Positions 14,603 to 24,709 of a stretch of 46,271 bases of DNA are shown here, piece by piece. The notes beneath the pieces are model-generated. The model worked only from the letters and a program-made list of their open reading frames with translations, was not told the DNA's origin and did not search any database. Every line of letters begins with the position of its first letter. The stretch's first letter is position 1. Where the stretch lies: the NCBI RefSeq assembly GCF_902859725.1, contig NZ_CADIJP010000030.1, positions 1-46,271 of the forward strand, written 5' to 3'. This DNA is from Achromobacter mucicolens. GTDB taxonomy: Bacteria; Pseudomonadota; Gammaproteobacteria; Burkholderiales; Burkholderiaceae_B. The translations under genes were made by a program, and so were the position numbers.

Positions 14603-15363
14603 AAGTTTTCCCCTGCTGTTGTGGTGTTGGCCGGCACTGCCTTGGCGGGTTCGGCCTGGTCCCGCATGTAAATGGTAGAAAAACCCGTGCGTATGACGTC
14701 GGTGATCTGGTCCAGCCGCCGGCCGATGTGCGCGCTGATGAGGGCGGGCAAGGCGTCGAGATCGCGCCGCTCCAGCGCATCCACGATCCGCAGATGCTCG
14801 CCCTGCGTGTGGCTGCGGCGGCCCTGCTGCATGTCGATCCAGCGCACGAAATGAATGCGCGCATTGACGCTTTCCAGCGCGCGCACGAATTCCTCGTTGC
14901 GCGAGTAGCGCGCCAGCGCCAGATGAAAGGCTTCATCCAGTTCCAGCAGCCTGGCCGCGTCGCTGTCTTCGGGCTCGTCGCGCGAACGCTCGACGAAGGC
15001 GCGCAGGCTGGCCAGTTCTTCGTCGGTAGCGCGTTCGCACGCGGCGCGCACGATGCCGGCTTCCAGCACCGCGCGATATTCGTAAAGGCTGTGAATCTGC
15101 TTGGCATCCAGCAGCCGCGCGATGAACCCGCGGTTGACCGACCGCGTCAGGAATCCCTCGACCATCAATTGGTTCAGCACTTCGCGCAGCGGCGTGCGGC
15201 TGACGTTCAGGCGGCGCGCCAGTTCAACCTCGTTGATGCGTTCGCCCGGCTTGAATTCGAAACGCACCGCCATCGCCTTGACTGCGCCATACAGTTCGGC
15301 CTGTCCGGCCGACGTGCGGGCGGCGCGGGCAACGGGTCGCGTCGAGGGTTGGGAGAGCGTCAT
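14599..15363 (-). CDS. GntR family (FadR/FCD subfamily) transcriptional regulator
   Basis: Regulator of 254 residues. The winged helix-turn-helix is at about residues 20-90 (YGAVKAMAVRFEFKPGERIN, ELARRLNVSRTPLREVLNQL), and the all-helical FCD effector domain at about 100-230 (YEYRAVLEAGIVRAACERA, LDEAFHLALARYSRNEEFV, HLRIVDALERRDLDAL). FCD domains usually bind organic acids through a metal site. ATG 15363 is chosen because residues upstream in the same frame resemble nothing and the repeats at 15398-15424 would otherwise fall inside the gene. Translation is coupled by a 4-nt overlap to the Bug receptor gene, so the regulator probably senses the imported compound and controls its own operon. 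Confidence 0.9.
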   Translation of the reverse strand: MTLSQPSTRPVARAARTSAGQAELYGAVKAMAVRFEFKPGERINEVELARRLNVSRTPLREVLNQLMVEGFLTRSVNRGFIARLLDAKQIHSLYEYRAVLEAGIVRAACERATDEELASLRAFVERSRDEPEDSDAARLLELDEAFHLALARYSRNEEFVRALESVNARIHFVRWIDMQQGRRSHTQGEHLRIVDALERRDLDALPALISAHIGRRLDQITDVIRTGFSTIYMRDQAEPAKAVPANTTTAGENL

Positions 15364-15397
15364 ACCGGATCGCGTGGGCAAATTTCCAGTCAGGATG

Positions 15398-15424
15398 AAG
15401 TGCATACTAAAGTGCATACACTTT
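15398..15424. promoter_or_regulatory. GntR operator candidate upstream of gntR
   Basis: Two direct copies of AAGTGCATAC (15398-15407 and 15410-15419), 12 nt apart start to start. The second copy is also half of an inverted repeat AAAGTG-CATA-CACTTT (15409-15424). The GT-N4-AC core in each copy resembles GntR-type operator cores. Position 35-61 nt upstream of the gntR start codon suits autorepression. Confidence 0.6.
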
Positions 15425-15504
15425 GCCAGGCAACCCGGGTTTGCCCCAAGCGCGCAAGGCCTGCGCCGTCTCCCTGCGCGGACGCCAGGGGAACGGCAGG
15501 CATG

Positions 15505-15530
15505 AAAAAGCCCGCCGGAAAGCGGCGGGC
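15505..15530 (-). terminator. Rho-independent terminator after the VOC-family gene
   Basis: On the minus strand the stem GCCCGCCG-CTTTC-CGGCGGGC (15530-15510) is followed by TTTTTC. It lies 31 nt after the stop codon of the VOC gene and separates it from the gntR operon. Confidence 0.85.
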
Positions 15531-15560
15531 CGATCAACGGGCAGGCATTACGCGGGTAGC

Positions 15561-16280
15561 TTACAAGCCCGTATCCAGGGTGTAATGCGCGCCGTCGCGG
15601 TTTTCGAGGGTCAGTGTGGACAAGACGGGCGATTGCGCCGCATCGTCCTGCTGGACATGAATGCGCAGGTTCGCCAGCGGCACGTCCCAACCGCCGGTGG
15701 CGGCTTCGGCCGTCACCCCGGCCACCAGCGCCAGGCGCTCGGCCACGCCGCGGGCGTCCACCGCGCGTGCGTCGATACGATGCAGGCTGCGGGCCCCGTT
15801 GGGGTGCGCCATCAATGCCGGCGACCAGACGCACTCGGGCGTCAGGTGACGGCAGAAATACATGCGGATGCCGGGCAAGGGTTGCTCGGCAAAGCGCACG
15901 GTATGGAATCGGGCCTGAACTTCCTGGCCGTCCAGCATTGCGGGACGGGTCAGCTCTTGCACGGGGTTGACGGCAAAGCCGGCCTCACGCAACCGCGTAT
16001 AGGTGGCCTCGGCGTCATAGGTGCGAAACACCAGCGCTTCCAGGCCGAAGGGCGAATCGGCGATTTCCTTGCGCGCGGGCGGCGCGCCGGGCGGCCACCC
16101 CAGCAATTCGACGTACGTGCCTTCCAGCACGATCAGGCGGTTGCACGACCCCAGGTTGTGCACGGCCTTGTCGCTGAGATGAAAGCCCTGCCGTTCGTAA
16201 TGGGGCGCCAGCGCATCCAGCCGGTCGCGCACCATGACGACGGCGTGGTCGAATTCAGTGCGGCCGACGGAATGCAGCAT
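15561..16280 (-). CDS. VOC family (glyoxalase-like) protein
   Basis: Protein of 239 residues with a glyoxalase_3-type arrangement. The N-terminal FDHAVVMVRDRLDALAPHYE gives the beta-alpha-beta metal-ligand histidine, SCNRLIVLEGTYVELLGWP gives the family glutamate, and a second module contains ARFHTVRFAEQPLPGIRMYF and a LENRDGAHYTLDTGL ending. The reaction is unknown; members act on small ketones or aldehydes or as resistance proteins. The gene stands 18 nt downstream of secA on the same strand, so read-through from secA is possible, and it has its own terminator. The family assignment is good, the function open. Confidence 0.85.
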   Translation of the reverse strand: MLHSVGRTEFDHAVVMVRDRLDALAPHYERQGFHLSDKAVHNLGSCNRLIVLEGTYVELLGWPPGAPPARKEIADSPFGLEALVFRTYDAEATYTRLREAGFAVNPVQELTRPAMLDGQEVQARFHTVRFAEQPLPGIRMYFCRHLTPECVWSPALMAHPNGARSLHRIDARAVDARGVAERLALVAGVTAEAATGGWDVPLANLRIHVQQDDAAQSPVLSTLTLENRDGAHYTLDTGL

Positions 16281-16298
16281 GAAGGCTAACCCCTTTTA

Positions 16299-19034
<2,736 letters not shown>

Positions 19035-19190
19035 GCGTATTGTCGGCCGCACAAGCCATGCCGCACCGCCAAAGCGTGCGTGGCATCACCCGTGACTTGA
19101 TGTTATTGGTTGAGCGGGAGTCCGCCGGGAAACGATCCAGTTTAACGCACCTGAAGCGTAATAGCCTGGACCTATGACCAGGGTATCACT

Positions 19191-19213
19191 GTTGGCCGGT
19201 TTGACCGGCCAAC
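19191..19213. other. Strong hairpin between the M23 peptidase gene and secA
   Basis: Perfect 9-bp inverted repeat GTTGGCCGG-TTTGA-CCGGCCAAC located 12 nt after the M23 peptidase stop codon on the minus strand. It has no T tract in either direction, so it may be a Rho-assisted or RNA-stabilising structure. The rest of the 190-bp gap to secA shows no clear gene. Confidence 0.55.
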
Positions 19214-19224
19214 CCGCCGTGGGT

Positions 19225-20214
19225 TCACGGCGCGGCGGCTTGCGCGACGGCGGGCGGCGCGGGCTGTTGCTGGGCACCGAGGAAGAGGCGCGGATCCAGC
19301 GGCTGTCCGGCAAGGCGGACCTCGAAATGCAGATGCGGCCCCGTGGAGCGGCCGGAGCTTCCCACACGAGCGACCTGCTGGCCGCGTTCGACCAGATCGC
19401 CCTGCTTGACCAGCAGCGAAGACGCATGCGCGTAGCGGGTGATCAGGCCGTCGCCGTGATCGATCTCGACCATGTTGCCAAAACCGGGCGCCCATTTGGC
19501 CTCAAGGACCACGCCCCCCGACGCGGCCAGGATCGGCGTGCCCGAGGGCGCGGCGAAGTCCAGCCCTTCGTGCATGGCCGACCGGCCCGTCACCGGATTG
19601 CGGCGCCAGCCATACGAGGAGGTCAGATAAGGGTAATCGGTGATGGGCATGGCGGTCGGCATGCGCGCCTGATCCGCCGAGCGTTTGGTGAGCGCGGCGT
19701 CCAGCAGCTTCAGATTGTCGGTCTGCTGCGAGAGCCGCGCCTGGATCTCGTCAAGCTGCCGGCCCAGCGCCTCGGCCGACGCCGCGGTGGGCGGCGGATG
19801 GTCGGTGAACAGGTCGTCCATGACCTGCGTGGCCTCCGGGTGGGCCGGCGCTTCGGGCGCGGCCGACGCAAGCTGCTGGGCCAGTTCCGGGTCGGTGTAG
19901 GCCACGCCCGCCACCTTGGCCACGCGCTGGCCCAGGCCGTCGATACTGACCAGCTTGGCCTGCAGCGCCCCCACCTTCGAGGCCAGCAAGTTCATGTTTT
20001 CACGCAGGAAATCGGCGTCGCGCCCGGGCTGTTCCGACAACGGCCAACCCATCGTGTGCACGGCGGGAAGGATGGGAGTGATGTATCGTTGAAGCGCGGC
20101 GCCAAAAATGGCCGCGGTAATCAAGGCGCCCCCCAGAAACAACGCCAGTCGCGCGCCGCCCAGGGTGAAATGCCCGTCCTGCCCTTCGCGGGCGTGCATA
20201 ATCACGATCTTCAA
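19225..20214 (-). CDS. M23 family metallopeptidase, membrane-anchored (murein endopeptidase-like)
   Basis: Single-pass inner-membrane protein of 329 residues with a periplasmic zinc peptidase domain. A membrane segment lies at about residues 21-41 (ARLALFLGGALITAAIFGAA), followed by a helical, likely coiled-coil stretch (about 55-190) and the LytM/M23 domain at about 195-310. Zinc ligands are intact: His215 and Asp219 in HEGLDF, His263 in RYAHASS, and His296 in HLHFEV. An intact site points to an active peptidoglycan endopeptidase rather than an EnvC-like activator, though both occur in this family. A Pro/Ala-rich tail ends the protein. It is divergent from dciA, with 30 bp between the start codons. 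Confidence 0.92.
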   Translation of the reverse strand: MKIVIMHAREGQDGHFTLGGARLALFLGGALITAAIFGAALQRYITPILPAVHTMGWPLSEQPGRDADFLRENMNLLASKVGALQAKLVSIDGLGQRVAKVAGVAYTDPELAQQLASAAPEAPAHPEATQVMDDLFTDHPPPTAASAEALGRQLDEIQARLSQQTDNLKLLDAALTKRSADQARMPTAMPITDYPYLTSSYGWRRNPVTGRSAMHEGLDFAAPSGTPILAASGGVVLEAKWAPGFGNMVEIDHGDGLITRYAHASSLLVKQGDLVERGQQVARVGSSGRSTGPHLHFEVRLAGQPLDPRLFLGAQQQPAPPAVAQAAAP

Positions 20215-20244
20215 GGTTTGCTTCCTAATTCTTTTAAAGCCGGC

Positions 20245-20736
20245 ATGAATAGACCCGCTTCATACCGTCAACGTTCCAGTTCCAGCCGGCGCGTAGAAAA
20301 TACCGCCCTGGGATGGCTGGGTCATGACATGCGGGGCGCCGGCGTGTTGGCGACCGCCCGCAAGCATCTGCAAATTCAGTATGCGGTGGCGGCGGTGTTG
20401 CCCGCTCCGCTGGGTGCCGTGTGCCAGGTCGCCAAGCTGGAAAACCTGTGCCTGCACCTGGTGGTGCCCACCGCCGCGCACGCGGCCAAGATGCGTCAAT
20501 TGGCGCCGCGCATTGCGCGGTCGCTGGCCGATCAAGGCTGGAACCTTAACGAAATTGCCATCAAGGTACAAGCGGGTTTGCCCAAGCCTGGCTCCCGTCA
20601 GCCGCGCCCTCCCAAAGAGGCGCAACCCCTGGGCGACAAGGCCCTGGGCGCGTTCGAGACGCTACACGGGAATCTGCGGCCGGGTCCTCTGGCCGACGCC
20701 GTCGCCAAGCTCTTGAAGCACCACAAGAGTAGCTGA
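20245..20736 (+). CDS. dciA: DciA family protein (DUF721), replicative helicase loader
   Basis: Protein of 163 residues with a DUF721/DciA core (about residues 25-110: LGHDMRGAGVLATARKHLQI, AVLPAPLGAVCQVAKLENLC, LVVPTAAHAAKMRQLAPRI) and a Pro- and Lys-rich tail. DciA interacts with and loads the DnaB helicase in bacteria that lack DnaC/DnaI-type loaders, which fits a betaproteobacterium. The KH-like core with hydrophobic beta strands is typical. Only the segment from ATG 20245 (MNRPASYRQRSSSS) is coding; a much longer open frame upstream is antisense to the peptidase gene. It sits between lpxC and the M23 gene, on the opposite strand to both. It is the only plus-strand gene inside this block. 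Confidence 0.85.
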   Translation: MNRPASYRQRSSSSRRVENTALGWLGHDMRGAGVLATARKHLQIQYAVAAVLPAPLGAVCQVAKLENLCLHLVVPTAAHAAKMRQLAPRIARSLADQGWNLNEIAIKVQAGLPKPGSRQPRPPKEAQPLGDKALGAFETLHGNLRPGPLADAVAKLLKHHKSS

Positions 20737-20879
20737 GCCGACCAGCTTTGTCCGGCAACTAGCAGGGCTGGAAACGTCACGAAACCAACTTTTCAGACCA
20801 ATGGCCACATGGTCTGCTACCGGTTTGCGACTATCGCGCCAGGGGATGACGGCCAGTGCCGTCCTTAAGCAGGAATCCA

Positions 20880-20922
20880 AACAGAAACCCGCGCGGAGTC
20901 GGGGTCAGGCCCCCGGGCGCGG
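20880..20922 (-). terminator. Probable terminator of lpxC
   Basis: On the minus strand the outer stem CCCGCGC (20922-20916) pairs with GCGCGGG (20893-20887), enclosing a GGGG/CCCC inner stem, and is followed by TTTCTGTTT. It starts 20 nt after the lpxC stop codon. The rest of the 205-bp gap between dciA and lpxC has only a weak CAGACCA/TGGTCTG repeat at 20794-20816. Confidence 0.55.
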
Positions 20923-20941
20923 GCTCAAGGGCAAGCTGGCG

Positions 20942-21865
20942 TCAGGCCAGCTTCCATTCATGGCGAAACGCCTGCGGCGCTTCTGCCTGCGATTCGTACG
21001 TGACGATTTCCCAGGCGTCGCGCTGCTCGAGCAGCGCGCGGGCCAGCTGGTTATTCAGGCCGTGGCCCGACTTGCACGCCACATAGCGCGCCACCAGCGG
21101 CTTGCCAAGCAGATACAGGTCGCCGATGGCGTCCAGGATCTTGTGCTTGACGAATTCATCGTCGTAACGCAGCCCGTCGCTGTTCAACACGCGGTACTCG
21201 TCCATGACGATGGCGTTGTCCAGGCTGCCGCCGCGGGCCAGGCCCATCGACCGCAAGGCCTCGACTTCATTCACGAAACCAAAGGTGCGCGCCCGCGCGA
21301 TCTCACGCACGTACGAGTGCGTGGCGAAGTCGATTTCCGCAAAGTTCGCCGTCGAGTCGATGGCGGGATGGCGGAAGTCGATCGAAAAGGCCAGCGCGTA
21401 CCCTTCATGGGGTTCGAGGCGCGCCCACTTCTCGTTGCGGCCTTCACCTTCGCGCACTTCCACCGGCTTTAGGACGCGGATGAATTGCTTGGGCGCGTTC
21501 TGCTCGACGATGCCCGCCGAGCGCAGCAAATACACAAACGTCGCCGCGCTGCCGTCCATGATAGGGACTTCTTCGGCAGTGAGGTCGACGTGCAGGTTGT
21601 CGATGCCCAGGCCGGCGAGCGCCGACATGAGATGTTCCACCGTCGACACGCGGACATTGCCCTGCTGCAGCACGGAAGCCATGCGGGTATCGCCCACGCC
21701 CGTGGCTTGCGCGGGCAGGTCAACGACCTGCGGCAGATCCACACGGTGAAAGACGATGCCGGTGTTGGGCTGTGCCGGACGCAGGGTGAGCTCCACCCGC
21801 CGTCCTGAGTGGACGCCGACGCCTGTCGTGCGGACGAGATTCTGAATGCTGCGCTGTCGGAACAT
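20942..21865 (-). CDS. lpxC: LpxC, UDP-3-O-acyl-N-acetylglucosamine deacetylase
   Basis: Zinc-dependent deacetylase that carries out the first committed step of lipid A synthesis, 307 residues. The motifs are intact: [18 protein letters not shown] with Glu77 and zinc ligand His78, [25 protein letters not shown] with His241 and Asp245, and [11 protein letters not shown] with catalytic His268. ATG 21865 ([10 protein letters not shown]) is chosen, as in the family; an upstream Met would add 11 unrelated residues. The gene follows ftsZ after 241 bp containing three hairpins, so it likely has its own promoter or attenuated read-through from the dcw cluster. In enterobacteria LpxC is controlled by FtsH proteolysis through its C-terminus; the ending here (AFRHEWKLA) is different in sequence. 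Confidence 0.97.
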   Translation of the reverse strand: MFRQRSIQNLVRTTGVGVHSGRRVELTLRPAQPNTGIVFHRVDLPQVVDLPAQATGVGDTRMASVLQQGNVRVSTVEHLMSALAGLGIDNLHVDLTAEEVPIMDGSAATFVYLLRSAGIVEQNAPKQFIRVLKPVEVREGEGRNEKWARLEPHEGYALAFSIDFRHPAIDSTANFAEIDFATHSYVREIARARTFGFVNEVEALRSMGLARGGSLDNAIVMDEYRVLNSDGLRYDDEFVKHKILDAIGDLYLLGKPLVARYVACKSGHGLNNQLARALLEQRDAWEIVTYESQAEAPQAFRHEWKLA

Positions 21866-21890
21866 GAGACTTGGAATTTTGAACCCGGAA

Positions 21891-21918
21891 GCCGGCAAGA
21901 TAAGTACGTATTGCCGGC
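21891..21918. promoter_or_regulatory. Inverted repeat in the lpxC leader
   Basis: GCCGGCAA (21891-21898) and its complement TTGCCGGC (21911-21918) are separated by 12 nt, 26-53 nt upstream of the lpxC start codon. It could be an operator or an RNA hairpin close to the ribosome binding region. No T tract follows. Confidence 0.5.
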
Positions 21919-22033
21919 GTAACCGAAGTATTGTAACGCTGTCCGATCCGTGCCGCCATCCAAACTGGGCGCTCAGACCGATGTATACCTCCGTCCCTTA
22001 TTTATCGTGCAAGGGAAACACGGACCGCTCTGC

Positions 22034-22067
22034 CTCCGGTTCGCCTGTGGGGACGGGCGAACCGGAG
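22034..22067. other. Very strong 12-bp hairpin between ftsZ and lpxC
   Basis: CTCCGGTTCGCC (22034-22045) pairs perfectly with GGCGAACCGGAG (22056-22067) across a 10-nt loop. It lacks a T tract in both directions. It lies in the 241-bp gap between ftsZ and lpxC, downstream of another hairpin at 22083-22103, and may limit read-through or protect the ftsZ message. Confidence 0.6.
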
Positions 22068-22082
22068 ATGAGGGAGTGCAGT

Positions 22083-22103
22083 TAGAGCCGTTGACCGGCT
22101 CTA
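22083..22103 (-). other. Hairpin immediately after ftsZ stop codon
   Basis: TAGAGCCG (22083-22090) pairs with CGGCTCTA (22096-22103) across a 5-nt loop, beginning 3 nt after the ftsZ stop codon on the minus strand. There is no T tract, so it is terminator-like at best. Confidence 0.5.
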
Positions 22104-22106
22104 GGT

Positions 22107-23288
22107 TCAGTCCGCCTGCTTGCGCAGGAAGGCCGGGATGTCGAAATGATCCATTCCCGAGCTTTCCAGCGCGCGCACCTGGGCCGACGCCTGGCTGCGC
22201 GGATTGCGCATGACCGACGGCATGTCCAGATTGCGGTAGTCACCACCTTGACCGGCCGGCATCGTGCCCATGGGCATGTTGTCGGTGCCGGTGCGCAGCA
22301 CTTCAGCGGTGTTCTGCACCAGTTGCGGACGGGCTTGCGCACGGCCCAGGCCGGTTGCAACCACCGTCACGCGCAGGTTTTCGCCCATGGACTCGTCGTA
22401 GGCGGTGCCGAAGATCACGGTCGCGTCGTCCGAAGCGTAGCTGCGGATCGTTTCCATGATTTCGCGCGTTTCGCGCATCTTCAGCGAGCGGCTGGCGGTG
22501 ATGTTGACCAGCACGCCACGCGCGCCGTTCAGATCCACGCCTTCCAGCAGCGGGCAAGCAATGGCGTGCTCGGCGGCCACACGTGCGCGGTCCGCGCCCG
22601 ATGCCGACGCCGTGCCCATCATGGCCTGGCCCTGCTCACCCATGATCGTCTTCACGTCTTCGAAGTCGACGTTGACGTTGCCTTCGACGTTGATGATTTC
22701 GGCGATACCCGCGCACGCGTTGTGCAGGATGTCGTCGGCCGAACGGAAGCAGTCTTCCTGCGTCGCGTCCTCGTCCATCAGTTCATAGAGGTTCTCGTTG
22801 AGCACCACGATGAGCGAATGCACGTGCTTGGCCAGTTCCGAGATACCGTCCTCGGCCATCTTCAGGCGCTTGTTGCCTTCAAAGGAGAAAGGCTTCGTGA
22901 CCACGCCAACGGTCAGGATGCCCAGTTCCTTCGCCACTTCGGCCACGACCGGACCTGCACCGGTACCGGTGCCGCCGCCCATGCCCGCGGTGATGAAGAC
23001 CATGTGCGCGCCGTTCAGCGCGGCACGGATTTCCTCACGCGCGGTTTCCGCCGACGCGCGTCCCTGCTCGGGCTTGGCGCCCGCGCCCAGGCCGGTACGG
23101 CCCAGACGAATCTGCACCGGCGCATTGGTTGCCGCCAGCGCTTGCGCATCGGTGTTGGCGCAGATGAAATCCACCCCGTGCACACCGCTGCGAATCATGT
23201 GCGCGACGGCATTGCCGCCCGCACCGCCCACACCAACGACCTTGATTACGGTCCCTTTGGTGTTGTTCTCAAGCATCTCAAAGTTCAT
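22107..23288 (-). CDS. ftsZ: FtsZ, tubulin-like cell division GTPase
   Basis: GTPase that polymerises into the Z ring and recruits the divisome, 393 residues. The GTP-binding signature GGGTGTG is at residues 104-110, preceded by VVGVGGAGGNAV near the N-terminus. The T7 synergy loop NVDFEDVK supplies the catalytic aspartates. A linker leads to the C-terminal peptide FDIPAFLRKQAD, which binds FtsA and ZipA-type anchors. Two adjacent ATGs are possible (23291 and 23288). The GAGGGAG ribosome binding site (23303-23297) is 5 nt from the first and 8 nt from the second, so 23288 is chosen. The 190-bp leader has a CTCAAA/TTTGAG stem and an ATTTGCAAAT palindrome, suggesting its own promoter besides read-through from ftsA. 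Confidence 0.98.
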   Translation of the reverse strand: MNFEMLENNTKGTVIKVVGVGGAGGNAVAHMIRSGVHGVDFICANTDAQALAATNAPVQIRLGRTGLGAGAKPEQGRASAETAREEIRAALNGAHMVFITAGMGGGTGTGAGPVVAEVAKELGILTVGVVTKPFSFEGNKRLKMAEDGISELAKHVHSLIVVLNENLYELMDEDATQEDCFRSADDILHNACAGIAEIINVEGNVNVDFEDVKTIMGEQGQAMMGTASASGADRARVAAEHAIACPLLEGVDLNGARGVLVNITASRSLKMRETREIMETIRSYASDDATVIFGTAYDESMGENLRVTVVATGLGRAQARPQLVQNTAEVLRTGTDNMPMGTMPAGQGGDYRNLDMPSVMRNPRSQASAQVRALESSGMDHFDIPAFLRKQAD

Positions 23289-23478
23289 CATGATGACTCC
23301 CTCACAAGTCCGAATTTGCAAATCACAAAAATTCCCCGACAACCTATCTTTTGTGAATCGCCTCAAAGCCGACGCCGGCTACATAGGCCCGCCACGGGTT
23401 TGAGACGCCTCCTCTTTCTGGCGCTCCCCGCTAGACAGCCGCGGTTCGCACCAAGGAGCAGGCCCCAACCTGCACCCT
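23289..23478 (-). promoter_or_regulatory. ftsA-ftsZ intergenic leader
   Basis: This 190-bp gap is the first large gap in an otherwise compact cluster. It contains the 10-bp palindrome ATTTGCAAAT (23314-23323), a long-range stem CTCAAA/TTTGAG (23362-23367 and 23399-23404), a small GCAGG/CCTGC stem just after the ftsA stop (23458-23473), and an A/T-rich tract at 23313-23355. An ftsZ promoter inside it is likely, but I cannot place -35 and -10 elements with confidence. Confidence 0.45.
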
Positions 23479-24705
23479 TTAGTTCATGAACCACTCCTTC
23501 ATGCGCGCAAGCAGACTCTTGAAATTGCCCGTCTGCGCGGCCACCTTGCGGCCACGCACACGCTGCATGCGCGCCTCCTGCAGCAGCCCCATCACCGTCG
23601 AGAAGCGCGGATTGCGCATCACGTCGGCAAGGCTGCCTTCGTACTCGGGCACCGCCACGCGAACCGGCTTGAGGAACACGTCCTCGGCCAGTTCGATCAT
23701 GCCGGGCAGCTGCGCGGATCCCCCGGTCAGGACCACGCCGGAAGCCAGCAGGTCCTCGTAGCCGGAATCTCGCACCACCTGCTGCACCAGGGTGAACAGC
23801 TCTTCCACGCGCGGCTCGATCACCGCGCCCAGCGCCTGGCGCTTGACCTGGCGCGGGCCGCGGTCACCCAGGCCCGGCACTTCCACGGATTCGTCCGGGC
23901 TGGCCAGCACCTGCTTGGCGACGCCATAGCGCAGCTTGATTTCTTCGGCATCGGGCGTAGGCGTGCGCAGCATCGCCGCAATGTCGTTGGTGATCTGATC
24001 GCCGGCGATCGGCAGCACGGCGGTATGGCGGATCGCACCGCCAGTGAAGATGGCGACGTCGGTCGTGCCGCCGCCGATATCGACGAGGACGACGCCCAGC
24101 TCCTTTTCGTCCGCCGTCAGGACGGCCAGGCTGGAAGCGAGCGGTTGCAGGATCAGATCCTGCACCTCGAGGCCGCAGCGGCGCACGCACTTGACGATGT
24201 TCTGCGCGGCGCTGACCGCGCCGGTCACGATGTGCACGCGCACTTCCAGGCGCAGGCCGCTCATGCCGATGGGCTCGCGGATGTCTTCCTGGCCGTCGAC
24301 GATGAACTCCTGCGTCAGCACGTGCAGCACCTGCTGGTCGGTCGGGATGTTCACCGCCTTGGCGGTCTCGATGACGCGGGCGACGTCGGTGGCGGTGACT
24401 TCCTTGTCCTTGACGGCGACCATGCCGCTGGAATTGAAGCTGCGGATATGGCTGCCGGCGATGCCGGTGTAGACGTCTCGAATCTTGCAATCTGCCATCA
24501 GCTCGGCTTCTTCAAGCGCGCGCTGAATGGAATTCACAGTGGTCTCGATGTTGACGACCACGCCCTTACGCATACCGCGCGATTCGTGCTGGCCCAGGCC
24601 TAGCACCTCGAAGCGGCCTTCAGGCAGGATTTCAGCCACCACAGCCACCACCTTGCTGGTGCCGATATCGAGGGCGACGATAAGGTCCTTGATGTCACGG
24701 GTCAT
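23479..24705 (-). CDS. ftsA: FtsA, actin-like divisome membrane anchor
   Basis: Actin-family ATPase that ties FtsZ to the membrane and activates septal synthesis, 408 residues. Phosphate-1 motif IVALDIGTSKVVAVVAE is near the N-terminus, the 1C domain contains VYTGIAGSHIRSFNSSGMV, and phosphate-2 reads VLVDIGGGTTDVAIFTGG. The adenosine motif GVVLTGGSAQLPGMIELAE is near the C-terminus, and the amphipathic membrane-targeting helix is FKSLLARMKEWFMN at the end. ATG 24705 (MTRDIKDLIVAL) begins the conserved fold and is 4 nt after the ftsQ stop codon, so the two are probably translationally coupled. The family length is about 410-420 residues, in agreement. Confidence 0.97.
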   Translation of the reverse strand: MTRDIKDLIVALDIGTSKVVAVVAEILPEGRFEVLGLGQHESRGMRKGVVVNIETTVNSIQRALEEAELMADCKIRDVYTGIAGSHIRSFNSSGMVAVKDKEVTATDVARVIETAKAVNIPTDQQVLHVLTQEFIVDGQEDIREPIGMSGLRLEVRVHIVTGAVSAAQNIVKCVRRCGLEVQDLILQPLASSLAVLTADEKELGVVLVDIGGGTTDVAIFTGGAIRHTAVLPIAGDQITNDIAAMLRTPTPDAEEIKLRYGVAKQVLASPDESVEVPGLGDRGPRQVKRQALGAVIEPRVEELFTLVQQVVRDSGYEDLLASGVVLTGGSAQLPGMIELAEDVFLKPVRVAVPEYEGSLADVMRNPRFSTVMGLLQEARMQRVRGRKVAAQTGNFKSLLARMKEWFMN

Positions 24706-24709
24706 GGCG

